Of a stretch of 6,202 bases of DNA, positions 1 to 5,406 are shown in pieces. The position numbers and the translations under genes are program-made. The notes below the pieces were generated by a model. It did not search any database, was not told the DNA's origin, and saw only the letters and a program-made list of their open reading frames with translations. The stretch is from contig SKZJ01000261.1 of NCBI GenBank assembly GCA_007127425.1, positions 1-6,202 of the forward strand, given 5' to 3'. Each line of letters begins with the position of its first letter. Within the stretch, counting starts at the first letter, position 1. This DNA is from Wenzhouxiangella sp. Lineage in GTDB: Bacteria > Pseudomonadota > Gammaproteobacteria > Xanthomonadales > Wenzhouxiangellaceae.

Positions 1-27
1 CCTTTCACCTTTTTCCTTTCAACTGCC

Positions 28-1131
28 TTAATGGTTGCCGCGTTCGCGGCCCGGGAAGCGGTGCGAGCGACCCATGAACGGCAGCTTGAGCTTGCCGACC
101 ACGGCAATGCGCTCGGCAGCCATGCGGTCGGCCGCCTTCCACGTCGGAATGCCGTCGCGCTCGGCGATCTGGAAGATCTTGGACACGTTGTAGTAGATCG
201 CCCGGGTCATGCGCTTGGCACGCTCACGGTTATAGCCTTCGAACTCAATCGATACGTTCATCAGGCCGCCGGCATTGACGGCGTAATCGGGAGCGTAGAT
301 GATCCCGCGGCGCTCCAGTTCGTCGCCGCATTCTTCGGTGGCGAGCTGGTTATTGGCGGCACCGCACACGATCTTGAACTTGAAGCGCGGGATGGTGCGT
401 TCATTGACGACTGCGCCCAGGGCGGTGGGCGAGAACACGTCTGCGTCGACGTCGTAGATGTCTTCGGTGCCAACGGCTTCACAGCCCATGTCGACGGCCG
501 CCTGTACCGAGTCCTCGTTGATGTCGCAGACGAAGACCTTGGCGCCTTCCTTGCGCAGCAGCTTGACCAGTTCGAAGCCGACATGCCCCACACCCTGAAC
601 CGCGTAACTGTAGTTGCCGATCTGCTCATCGCCGAACTTGCGCTGCAGGCTGGCGCGAATGCCCTGCAGGGTGCCGAAGGCCGTGAACGGTGAGGGGTCA
701 CCGGAACCGCCATGGACCTGGTGCACGCCGACGGCATTGTTGGTTTCCTGGAATACGTACTCCATGTCGTTGACGTCGATGCCGACGTCCTCGGCGGTGA
801 TATAGCGACCGTGCAGTGAATCGATGAAGCGACCGAAGGCGCGAAACAGGGCCTCTGACTTGTCCTTGCGCGGGTCGCCGATGATCACGGCCTTGCCGCC
901 GCCGAGGTTGAGTCCCGCCACGGATGCCTTGTAGGTCATGCCGCGCGACAGTCGCAGCACGTCGTCGAGTGCTTCCTGCTCGGTGGCGTAGGGCCACATG
1001 CGCATGCCACCCAGGGCCGGACCAAGCGTGGTGTTGTGAATGGCAATGATGCCCTTCAGGCCGGCTTCCCTGTTGTGGCAGAAGATGACCTGCTCATGCT
1101 CGGTCGAGTGGATGGTTTCGAAAAGGTTCAT
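28..1131 (-). CDS. ldh: Leucine dehydrogenase (Glu/Leu/Phe/Val dehydrogenase family)
   Basis: This 367-residue cytoplasmic enzyme should catalyse NAD+-dependent oxidative deamination of leucine, and also valine and isoleucine, to the 2-oxo acid and ammonia. Seen in the sequence: an N-terminal catalytic domain with GPALGGMRMW (37-46), TYKASVAGLN (K68) and GGGKAVI (K80). TAEDVG places an Asp at 115. A Rossmann domain follows with GVGHVG at 180-185 and an Asp at 203 at the end of the second strand, as expected for NAD+ rather than NADP+. As I recall the characterised Bacillus-type leucine dehydrogenases, K68, K80 and D115 fall at the same residue numbers, which is why I prefer leucine over glutamate or phenylalanine. 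The length is normal. The start is fixed by GGAGGAG just upstream of ATG. The C-terminal tail is basic (SHRFPGRERGNH) and looks lineage-specific. It appears monocistronic within the window, with no degradation-pathway partner visible. Exact substrate preference among branched-chain amino acids is inferred. Confidence 0.93.
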   Translation of the reverse strand: MNLFETIHSTEHEQVIFCHNREAGLKGIIAIHNTTLGPALGGMRMWPYATEQEALDDVLRLSRGMTYKASVAGLNLGGGKAVIIGDPRKDKSEALFRAFGRFIDSLHGRYITAEDVGIDVNDMEYVFQETNNAVGVHQVHGGSGDPSPFTAFGTLQGIRASLQRKFGDEQIGNYSYAVQGVGHVGFELVKLLRKEGAKVFVCDINEDSVQAAVDMGCEAVGTEDIYDVDADVFSPTALGAVVNERTIPRFKFKIVCGAANNQLATEECGDELERRGIIYAPDYAVNAGGLMNVSIEFEGYNRERAKRMTRAIYYNVSKIFQIAERDGIPTWKAADRMAAERIAVVGKLKLPFMGRSHRFPGRERGNH

Positions 1132-1419
1132 TGAGACTCCTCCAGGGCTTGCGACGCGTACGTCTCAAGCGTTGGCGGCCGATCCCCGAAGCATCGGCCT
1201 GGATTGGCTGAAAAGATTGACATCCCCGACGCTGATTCAAGGCCGGGCTGCGAATGCCCCGTTGCCGTTGACTGATTGGCTCCGAGGTCAGCCCGCTATT
1301 TTAGACTGAAAGTGAAGGCGGTGCCAGAACGTGGATTCCGCAGGGCTGCACCGGCGGACCCGTATCTGGAATGCGAAACTGGATTCATGGTGTCGAAATG
1401 ACCGGGTGAGGGCTGACAG
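1132..1419. other. Non-coding interval upstream of leucine dehydrogenase
   Basis: These 288 bases hold no convincing gene on either strand. They should contain the leucine dehydrogenase promoter and leader. On the minus strand a TAAAAT hexamer (1298-1303) resembles a -10 box, but I find no good -35 partner at the right distance, so I do not call a promoter. GATTGGCT occurs twice in direct orientation (1202-1209 and 1274-1281). A small hairpin is listed separately. A short palindrome (CTGAC-A-GTCAG, 1413-1423) overlaps the stop of the pilin remnant. Confidence 0.6.
1177..1199 (-). promoter_or_regulatory. Hairpin in the leucine dehydrogenase leader
   Basis: A perfect 7-bp stem (GGCCGAT at 1177-1183 with ATCGGCC at 1193-1199) encloses a 9-base loop, about 45 bases upstream of the leucine dehydrogenase start. 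No U-tract follows, so it is not a classical terminator. It could be a leader structure or chance in GC-rich DNA. Confidence 0.3.
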
Positions 1420-1740
1420 TCAGAACTCCAGTGTCACCGTAATGAGGTCTGAATAGGTGCCGATACGGACGTTCTGGCCGGCAGGGATCCGACCGTAGAT
1501 GGTGTGATGGGCTGAGGTGGTGTCACCATCTCCGCCCGACGTGACCGTCCCATCGGTGCCGTCCCCCCAGATGCTGGTCCGTGCCGGGTCGGTGAACAGG
1601 TCGTAGGTAAGCCGATCGTCGGCGGCACTGGCCAGGTGACGGGGATTGAACTGGTTATTGTTGCTGCTGCGGCTCAGTGTGAGGCGGACGGCGCCGCTCC
1701 AGGCAGTGGCGCGACTGGTGGTGTCGCCCACGCCCAATGT
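1420..1740 (-). pseudogene. C-terminal remnant of a spore coat U (SCPU) domain tip adhesin/pilin
   Basis: About 106 codons encode the distal part of a spore coat U domain, the fold of Csu-type (archaic/sigma chaperone-usher) pilins. Visible family hallmarks, in order: VRLTLSRS, QFNPRHL, LTYDLFTDPARTSIWGDG, IYGRIPAGQNV and the C-terminal YSDLITVTLEF ending in Phe before TGA. The signal peptide, the first half of the domain with its conserved cysteines, and the extra N-terminal domain expected of a CsuE-like tip adhesin are absent. The frame runs without a stop into the chaperone remnant upstream, so the fragment has no start of its own; the nearest alternative start is a TTG at 1879-1881. Position last in the pilus gene order fits the tip subunit. 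Its identity as tip rather than another pilin is inferred from order. Confidence 0.8.
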
Positions 1741-1833
1741 TCGCAAGCGTTGCGGATCATCCGTCCGCCAGGCGGTATCAAGTCGCACCAGGGAAGTCTG
1801 GTGGGTGTGTCGGGTCATGACGCAGCAGTGCCG
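1741..1833 (-). other. Unassigned junction between chaperone and tip-adhesin remnants
   Basis: These 31 codons continue the open frame between VFVAPA of the chaperone and TLGVGDTTS of the SCPU domain. The translation (starting RHCCVMTRHTHQTS) matches nothing I recognise in either family, in any of the three minus frames. It probably marks the deletion scar, or sequence that has drifted. No usher motif is seen here. Confidence 0.5.
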
Positions 1834-2241
1834 TGCCGGTGCCACAAAGACCGGAATCCCAATCCGCATCACCACCTGCAATCCGTGAAATCCTTCCGGC
1901 GTCGGGGGCGGCAGTTCCTGCAGGAAAAGGCGATAGGTCAGTTCCTTGACCCGTTCCGGTGGGCGCCTCAGGCCGATGCGGATGATCTGCTGTTCGCCGG
2001 CCTTCAGGGAGAATATGGGCGGTGTGGCGAGAAGTTCGCTGGTGAGTTCGTAGTGATCCTGGCCTTCCGGTTGTTACCACGCCATCAGTTCCACCTGGAT
2101 ATTGGCGTCGCGAATCGTCATCGCCATGACCCGCTGGTCGGTATCGAGCTGAACGCGTGTGGGGGAGACCTGAAAGCCCGAGGCCAGCACCCGTCCTGTC
2201 AGTAGTGTCAGCAGGATACATCCGGCCAGCCGTAATGCCGG
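1834..2241 (-). pseudogene. Truncated periplasmic pilus chaperone (CsuC-like), broken
   Basis: This encodes only domain 1 of a PapD-like periplasmic chaperone of the type paired with SCPU pilins. Readable segments: a hydrophobic signal-like stretch ending RVLAS, then FQVSPTRVQLD, IQVELMAW, QPEGQDHYELTSELLATPPIF, LKAGEQQIIRIGLRRPPE, KELTYRLFLQELPPP and GLQVVMRIGIPVFVAPA. Three defects are visible. No ATG, GTG or TTG lies in frame between the pilin stop and the mature domain; the nearby ATGs are out of frame. A TAA stop (2074-2076) interrupts the gene right after MAW, while family sequence continues in the same frame. Domain 2, normally about another 100 residues, is missing after VFVAPA. The stretch IRDANIQVELMAW also looks a few residues short compared with relatives, suggesting a small in-frame deletion. 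It cannot make a working chaperone. Boundaries are approximate. Confidence 0.82.
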
Positions 2242-2259
2242 GCTGCATAATGCAGCCCG
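2239..2259 (-). promoter_or_regulatory. Intercistronic stem-loop between pilin and chaperone remnants
   Basis: A perfect 9-bp inverted repeat (CGGGCTGCA / TGCAGCCCG) with a 3-base loop lies about 20 bases after the pilin stop and just before the chaperone signal-like segment. No U-run follows. In pilus operons, such structures after the major subunit often lower expression of downstream genes or stabilise the pilin mRNA; that role here is inferred. Confidence 0.55.
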
Positions 2260-2279
2260 ACAGTTGACGTGGAGGTGTT

Positions 2280-2750
2280 TCAGAAGTAAACCGTTTCGGT
2301 ATAGCTGCCGACAGTCGCCGTTGTCTGACCGGCATTGACACGACCTTAAACGGTCATCGTCTGTGCCGTGCCATTCGCAGCAACATTCTGGCGGTCCACT
2401 CCTACGGCATCGCCCCAAGCCGTCGCCTTGGCTTCATCCTGGAACAGGCCGTAAGCCAGTGTGTTTGTGGCACCGTCTCACATTGCCCAGGTGAAGGCCA
2501 GGCCGACTTTGGTGCCGGTCATGCCGTCCAAGCAGGTCACGGAGACGGTGGTGGAGGCGTCAACCGCAAGGGCGGTGACTGGATTGTACTGGCCGAAGGC
2601 CAGCGCGTTGCCCGCTGTGATTTCGCAGACGGCTGCAACTTCTGCAGTCGCGTTGAAGGTGCTCGAATCTTGCGCAAATGCAAGGGTACTCAAGCCAAGA
2701 GCAAGAGTGGCGATGGATGTTGTTACGATATTACGATGTGTGGTTTTCAT
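2280..2750 (-). pseudogene. Spore coat U domain pilin (CsuA/B-like) with two in-frame stops
   Basis: The frame encodes 156 codons, a normal length for a secreted SCPU-domain major pilin. The start is well supported: ATG at 2748-2750 preceded by GGAGGAAACACC. A signal peptide (MKTTHRN, then a hydrophobic core, cut after LAFA) leads to the mature N-terminus QDSSTFNATAEV. Conserved SCPU features follow: a cysteine pair (AAVCEIT and VTCLDG), LAFGQYNP, TNTLAYGLFQDEA, TAWGD, GTAQTMTV, GRVNAGQ and VGSYTETVYF at the end. The frame is broken by TGA at 2478-2480 (WAM-stop-DGATNT) and TAA at 2346-2348, where relatives have the Tyr of VYGR. It closes with TGA at 2280-2282. Both breaks keep the reading frame, so they are substitutions, not frameshifts. 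The C-terminus looks two or three residues short. Translation would give about 90 residues and no complete donor-strand fold. Confidence 0.87.
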
Positions 2751-2779
2751 GGTGTTTCCTCCGTCGCTTCTGTGAGGCA

Positions 2780-2807
2780 TACATCTTCATGAAAAAAAAT
2801 AGATGTA
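2780..2807 (-). promoter_or_regulatory. Inverted repeat with T8 tract in the pilin leader
   Basis: TACATCT (2780-2786) and AGATGTA (2801-2807) form a 7-bp stem whose 14-base loop contains a run of eight T on the minus strand (2792-2799). It lies 30-57 bases upstream of the pilin ATG. It could be part of the former promoter or leader; I see no convincing -35/-10 pair around it. Confidence 0.35.
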
Positions 2808-2843
2808 CCGGTCACGCGGATTTGTTTGGCGTGGAGAGGATAA

Positions 2844-2867
2844 GCCGGCCGGGCGGCCCCGGCCGAC
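2844..2867 (-). terminator. GC-rich hairpin after the dsrE-family gene
   Basis: A 10-bp stem (2844-2853 with 2858-2867, one G-U pair) and a 4-base loop begin 14 bases after the dsrE-family stop. It is followed by TTATCC, not a real U-tract, so it may act as an inefficient or Rho-assisted terminator. It separates the sulfur unit from the pilus remnant. Confidence 0.6.
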
Positions 2868-2880
2868 AGTGAAGTCATCC

Positions 2881-3321
2881 TCAGTTGCTGAACAACCGGG
2901 TGCCAGGCGCCATCATCCAGTTGGCCACGTCGCCGGGGTTGGCAATACCAACGCCATCGATGAGGTCGTCTTCCGTGTAGTCGGTGTTGGGCAGGAAGAT
3001 GGCGCAGACTTCGACGGTGACCTCGTGCTGGATCAGCCGATTGAGCAGGTCGCGCGGGGTCAGACCGCGCGGGGCCAGCGTCTTCAGTTCAAGCTCCGCC
3101 ACGGCGATCTCGCCTCCGGCACCGCACAGCAGTACGCGCACTTCCGCGCCCTGGTCCAGGGCCTGGTTGGCCAGGACGAGTGGCATGGCACGATCCTGTG
3201 CCGCGCTGCCGGTGACGGAAACGAACAGGCGCTTGCCGTCGTCATGACTGTCAGCCAGTGCATTGCCCGATAGCAGAACGGCCAGGGCCAGGCCGATCAG
3301 TGTTGTGGTCAAGCTTTTCAT
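2881..3321 (-). CDS. Secreted DsrE-family protein
   Basis: A 146-residue DsrE/TusD-like protein with a clear Sec signal peptide: MKSLTTT, a hydrophobic core, and likely cleavage after NALA23. It should therefore act in the periplasm, unlike the cytoplasmic TusBCD/DsrEFH sulfur carriers. The mature part has the DsrE alpha/beta pattern: LFVSVTGS at the first strand, ALDQGAEVRVLLCGAGG (Cys66), then TPRDLLNRLIQHEVTVEVCAIFLPN (Cys106 in the family-typical VxVCAxxLPN), and a C-terminal MMAPGTRLFSN. Either cysteine could carry or sense sulfane sulfur; that is inferred. The start has AAGGAGAGG just upstream. The gene lies 58 bp after the DUF2892 gene and is probably co-transcribed with it. Its substrate is unknown. 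Confidence 0.85.
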   Translation of the reverse strand: MKSLTTTLIGLALAVLLSGNALADSHDDGKRLFVSVTGSAAQDRAMPLVLANQALDQGAEVRVLLCGAGGEIAVAELELKTLAPRGLTPRDLLNRLIQHEVTVEVCAIFLPNTDYTEDDLIDGVGIANPGDVANWMMAPGTRLFSN

Positions 3322-3379
3322 CTACCTCTCCTTGCGAATGTGCAGGGGTAATCGAGTCAGCTAAAGCGACGTCGGAGCT

Positions 3380-3586
3380 TCAGCTACCGAAGGCCGGGCC
3401 CGGCTTGCGCCCCAGCTTTGCCAACACCTTGGCCAGCGGGCAGAATCCGGTGAACGCCGCCTGGAACATGTTGAGGCCGACGAAGGCGGTCAGCCACAGC
3501 CAGTGGACGCTGTGCAACTGCGACATTACCAGGCTGAGCAGGATCATGATGCCGGCGAAGGCGAAAACGAGGCGGTCGATGTTCAT
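3380..3586 (-). CDS. DUF2892 (YgaP-like) inner-membrane protein
   Basis: A 68-residue protein of the DUF2892 family, the same two-helix membrane unit that follows rhodanese in YgaP-type proteins. Two membrane helices are visible, about residues 6-23 and 29-46, followed by the family signature [13 protein letters not shown] with Cys49 at the membrane edge and a basic C-terminus. It starts MNIDRLV, typical of the family, and has a strong AGGAGG ribosome site. It is the first gene after the promoter at 3617-3645. In relatives this protein occurs with rhodaneses, sulfur-relay proteins and persulfide-sensing ArsR regulators; here the rhodanese partner is absent. Its biochemical role is unproven; involvement in sulfane-sulfur or thiocyanate handling is inferred from context. 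Confidence 0.88.
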   Translation of the reverse strand: MNIDRLVFAFAGIMILLSLVMSQLHSVHWLWLTAFVGLNMFQAAFTGFCPLAKVLAKLGRKPGPAFGS

Positions 3587-3608
3587 GAGGTTTTCCTCCT
3601 AAGGTTAG

Positions 3609-3635
3609 TTAGATCTAATATACGATAAATCTAAT
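3609..3635. promoter_or_regulatory. Probable ArsR-family operator
   Basis: ATCTAAT occurs twice in direct orientation (3613-3619 and 3629-3635), spaced 16 bases start to start. The first copy is embedded in a perfect 10-bp palindrome, TTAGATCTAA (3609-3618). The AT-rich block is conspicuous in this GC-rich window and covers the -10 box and most of the spacer of the DUF2892 promoter, the expected position for a repressor. The neighbouring ArsR protein is the obvious ligand; binding is inferred. Confidence 0.6.
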
Positions 3636-3645
3636 GTTGTGACAA
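3617..3645 (-). promoter_or_regulatory. Sigma70-type promoter of the DUF2892-dsrE unit
   Basis: On the minus strand, TTGTCA (3640-3645) and TATATT (3617-3622) each match consensus at five of six positions and are separated by exactly 17 bases. Transcription would begin near 3610, giving a leader of about 25 bases containing the AGGAGG site before the DUF2892 ATG. Confidence 0.75.
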
Positions 3646-3651
3646 GTGGGT

Positions 3652-3751
3652 GGGAGGAAGACGGGAGAGGGGGAGAGGAACAGAACAACCCAGAATGAGA
3701 CATGTTCAAATGGTTTTTACCCTCTTCCTTCTTCCCTCTCCCCTTCTTCCC
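3652..3751 (-). repeat. Purine/pyrimidine inverted repeat at the regulator 3' end
   Basis: On the plus strand an almost pure purine tract (3652-3680, one C at 3662) faces a 32-base pyrimidine tract (3720-3751). About 20 of 26 positions can pair with one or two gaps, leaving a loop of roughly 40 bases. The pyrimidine arm encodes the EEGEREEGRG tail of the ArsR protein. A perfect 6-bp hairpin (GGGCGC-AATA-GCGCCC, 3752-3767) adjoins it. The structure may end or insulate the regulator transcript; this is inferred. Confidence 0.4.
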
Positions 3752-4088
3752 GGGCGCAATAGCGCCCATACAACGTCTCGATGATTTCGTACACGATCGG
3801 GTCGGCGATGCGGTAATAAATGGTCTGGGACTCGCGCCGGGTGGCGACGAGGCCTTCTTCCCGCAGCTTGGCCAGGTGCTGGGACAGGGCAGACTGGCTC
3901 AGGGGGATGCGTTCGTTCAGCGCCCCGACCGACTGTTCACCCTCGTTCAGGCTACACAGCACCATCAGGCGATTGGTATTGCCCAGCGCCCGCAGCATGG
4001 TCGCGGCACGCGCGGCACGGTCCCGCGTCATTGCGTCCTGAGTGTTCGAGCCCGACCTGTTGGCAGAAGGGTTGCTCACGTTTCCCAT
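3717..4088 (-). CDS. ArsR-family repressor, BigR/SqrR/YgaV persulfide-sensor type
   Basis: A winged-helix DNA-binding repressor predicted to release its promoter when its two cysteines react with sulfane sulfur. Counting from the internal ATG at 4029-4031: LRALGNTNRLMVLCSL carries Cys26 and SQSALSQHLAKLREEGLV (45-62) is the recognition helix. RRESQTIYYRI is the wing, and LYGRYC carries Cys92 in the last helix. The cysteine placement matches BigR/SqrR/YgaV, and the metal-site CVC motif of SmtB/ArsR proteins is absent. The start is uncertain. ATG at 4086-4088 (123 aa) begins 7 bp after the barrel stop but has no ribosome site, so it would rely on coupling. ATG at 4029-4031 (104 aa, the family's usual length) has AGGA upstream. 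The C-terminal tail EEGEREEGRG is low-complexity. The target is probably the promoter at 3617-3645. Confidence 0.85.
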   Translation of the reverse strand: MGNVSNPSANRSGSNTQDAMTRDRAARAATMLRALGNTNRLMVLCSLNEGEQSVGALNERIPLSQSALSQHLAKLREEGLVATRRESQTIYYRIADPIVYEIIETLYGRYCAREEGEREEGRG

Positions 4089-4095
4089 GTCAGTT

Positions 4096-5385
4096 TCAGA
4101 AGCTGTATCGCAGCCGGGCGAATACGCTGCTGTTCTCCTCGAACTGGCCGTAGAAAGTCGACGGCTCGCTGCCTCCGAACAGGTTGATGCCGGCATTGAA
4201 CTGCAACCGGTCGGTATGCCGGTACTGCACGGTCGGGCGGATGAAGTAGTCGTCGTCCGATGGCGAGTAGAAGTTCATGACACTGACGATGAGATTGTCG
4301 CGCATCATGCGCCAGGTCAGACGCACGGTGGCCAGGTGACGATGCTCGTCGGGCAGGAAGGCTGGATCCATGGGCCAGTGGCGGCGCAGCGAACCGTGAT
4401 CCTGCAGCCATTCGAGGTAGTACTGGGTACCGAGGGTGAAGTTGGTGGCCATCTCGCGCTCGAACCCGGCCAGGAAGCGCACCTCGGAGTTGGGCAGCAT
4501 GGGGTTGTCGCCGTCGCGGTTGTCGCGCGAGTCGTAGTAGGAGGTTTCCAGGTTGTAAAGGCCGCCGGCCAGCGGGCCGCGCAGGCTCGCGCCAAGCGCA
4601 TTCATGCGAGCGAAGGTGAATTCGTTACTGGTCGGATCGAAGGCGGTCGGCTGTGAGAAGAACCCGCGGTAGCCGTAAACTGCCCACTCCTGTGAACCGG
4701 TCATGCCGTGCAGGCGAAGTGCCAGCTCGGCGTTCTCGGTCGTGCGCGGCGGTTTCACGCCCCGCAGGATAGGGGGTGCACCGACAATGTGCCCCTGCAT
4801 CGGGTCGAAGTACGAAAGACGCTGCCCGTCCGGATATCGGTCGGGTTCGAACTGCGGCGTGATGACTGCATCGATATTGAAGCGATCGCCGTACCAGCTC
4901 AGGCGCAGGGCATCGCTGGGGGCCTTCAGGTACTCGTCGTCACGGCCAGCCAGGAAGGATTCCCAGTCCTTGGGGAACAGATCGTTGAGAAACAGCAGGT
5001 CGCCGGTGCCCCAGGTCAGGACCTGGCGACCCAGACGTACGTCCGTGCTGCCTCCCCAGGGAAAGCTCACCATCGCCTCACGCACATCGGCATCGAGTTC
5101 CTCCAGCACGCCGTCGGCAACGCCATCGACCTTGAATTGCCAGGTAGCGACATCGCCCTGATAGCGGCCTTCGAGTTGCAGGCGCAATTCGCCCAGCGAG
5201 AAATCGTCGCCGATGACCGGGTTCGACTGCAGCCGATGGCCGGCCGCGCCTTCGATGAAGCCGTACCACTCGAACGCCGAGACCTCGTCATCCCAGGGAT
5301 CATCATCCCAGTCATCGGCCTGGCCCGGCACTGCGAGGGCCAGCAGCATGGCGATCATCGTCGATTGTTTCCAGATCTTGAGCAT
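4096..5385 (-). CDS. Outer-membrane beta-barrel protein (DUF1302-like)
   Basis: A predicted outer-membrane barrel of 429 residues. It has a signal peptide (MLKIWKQ, hydrophobic core, cut near VPGQA) followed by a very acidic stretch, DDWDDDPWDDE. Many alternating amphipathic strands follow, and the protein ends RLRYSF with the terminal Phe used for barrel assembly. Segments such as LRLQLEGRY, DVRLGRQVLTWGTGD and LLFLNDLFPKDW resemble DUF1302-type proteins, which occur beside LolA-like proteins and RND/MMPL exporters. I chose ATG at 5383-5385 over the in-frame ATG at 5389-5391 because AAGGA lies six bases before the former but abuts the latter. It follows the LolA-like gene by 92 bp, with a repeat element between. 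No cysteines are seen. Substrate is unknown; a role with a lipid or hydrophobic-compound exporter is inferred. Confidence 0.8.
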   Translation of the reverse strand: MLKIWKQSTMIAMLLALAVPGQADDWDDDPWDDEVSAFEWYGFIEGAAGHRLQSNPVIGDDFSLGELRLQLEGRYQGDVATWQFKVDGVADGVLEELDADVREAMVSFPWGGSTDVRLGRQVLTWGTGDLLFLNDLFPKDWESFLAGRDDEYLKAPSDALRLSWYGDRFNIDAVITPQFEPDRYPDGQRLSYFDPMQGHIVGAPPILRGVKPPRTTENAELALRLHGMTGSQEWAVYGYRGFFSQPTAFDPTSNEFTFARMNALGASLRGPLAGGLYNLETSYYDSRDNRDGDNPMLPNSEVRFLAGFEREMATNFTLGTQYYLEWLQDHGSLRRHWPMDPAFLPDEHRHLATVRLTWRMMRDNLIVSVMNFYSPSDDDYFIRPTVQYRHTDRLQFNAGINLFGGSEPSTFYGQFEENSSVFARLRYSF

Positions 5386-5406
5386 ATCCATTCCTTCGGG
5401 CCAGGA

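Noticed and set aside
31..693. Plus-strand open frame of 220 codons
   Set aside because: It lies wholly antisense to leucine dehydrogenase, whose motifs are unmistakable. Its translation shows no family feature, and it is a by-product of GC-rich codon usage.
1201..1240. TTGACA-like plus-strand promoter near 1217
   Set aside because: No -10 box stands 16-18 bases downstream and no plus-strand gene follows.
1636..2205. Plus-strand 189-codon open frame opposite the chaperone relic
   Set aside because: No recognisable protein features, and it is antisense to clear chaperone sequence on the minus strand.
1778..2341. Minus-strand 187-codon open frame across the pilus relic
   Set aside because: It runs in a different frame from the chaperone and pilin motifs and is rich in Arg, Pro and His as expected for a shadow frame. 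The real remnants are readable in the other frames.
2074..2480. Stop-codon recoding (altered genetic code or selenocysteine/pyrrolysine)
   Set aside because: Both TGA and TAA interrupt the frames, TGA and TAA also end intact neighbours, and no insertion-type hairpin is evident. Pseudogenisation is simpler.
2792..2799. A8/T8 tract as a Rho-independent terminator on either strand
   Set aside because: The tract lies in the loop of the inverted repeat, not directly after a stem, so it does not have terminator geometry.
4042..4656. Plus-strand open frame of 204 codons
   Set aside because: Antisense to the beta-barrel gene and the start of the regulator, with no ribosome site or recognisable domain.
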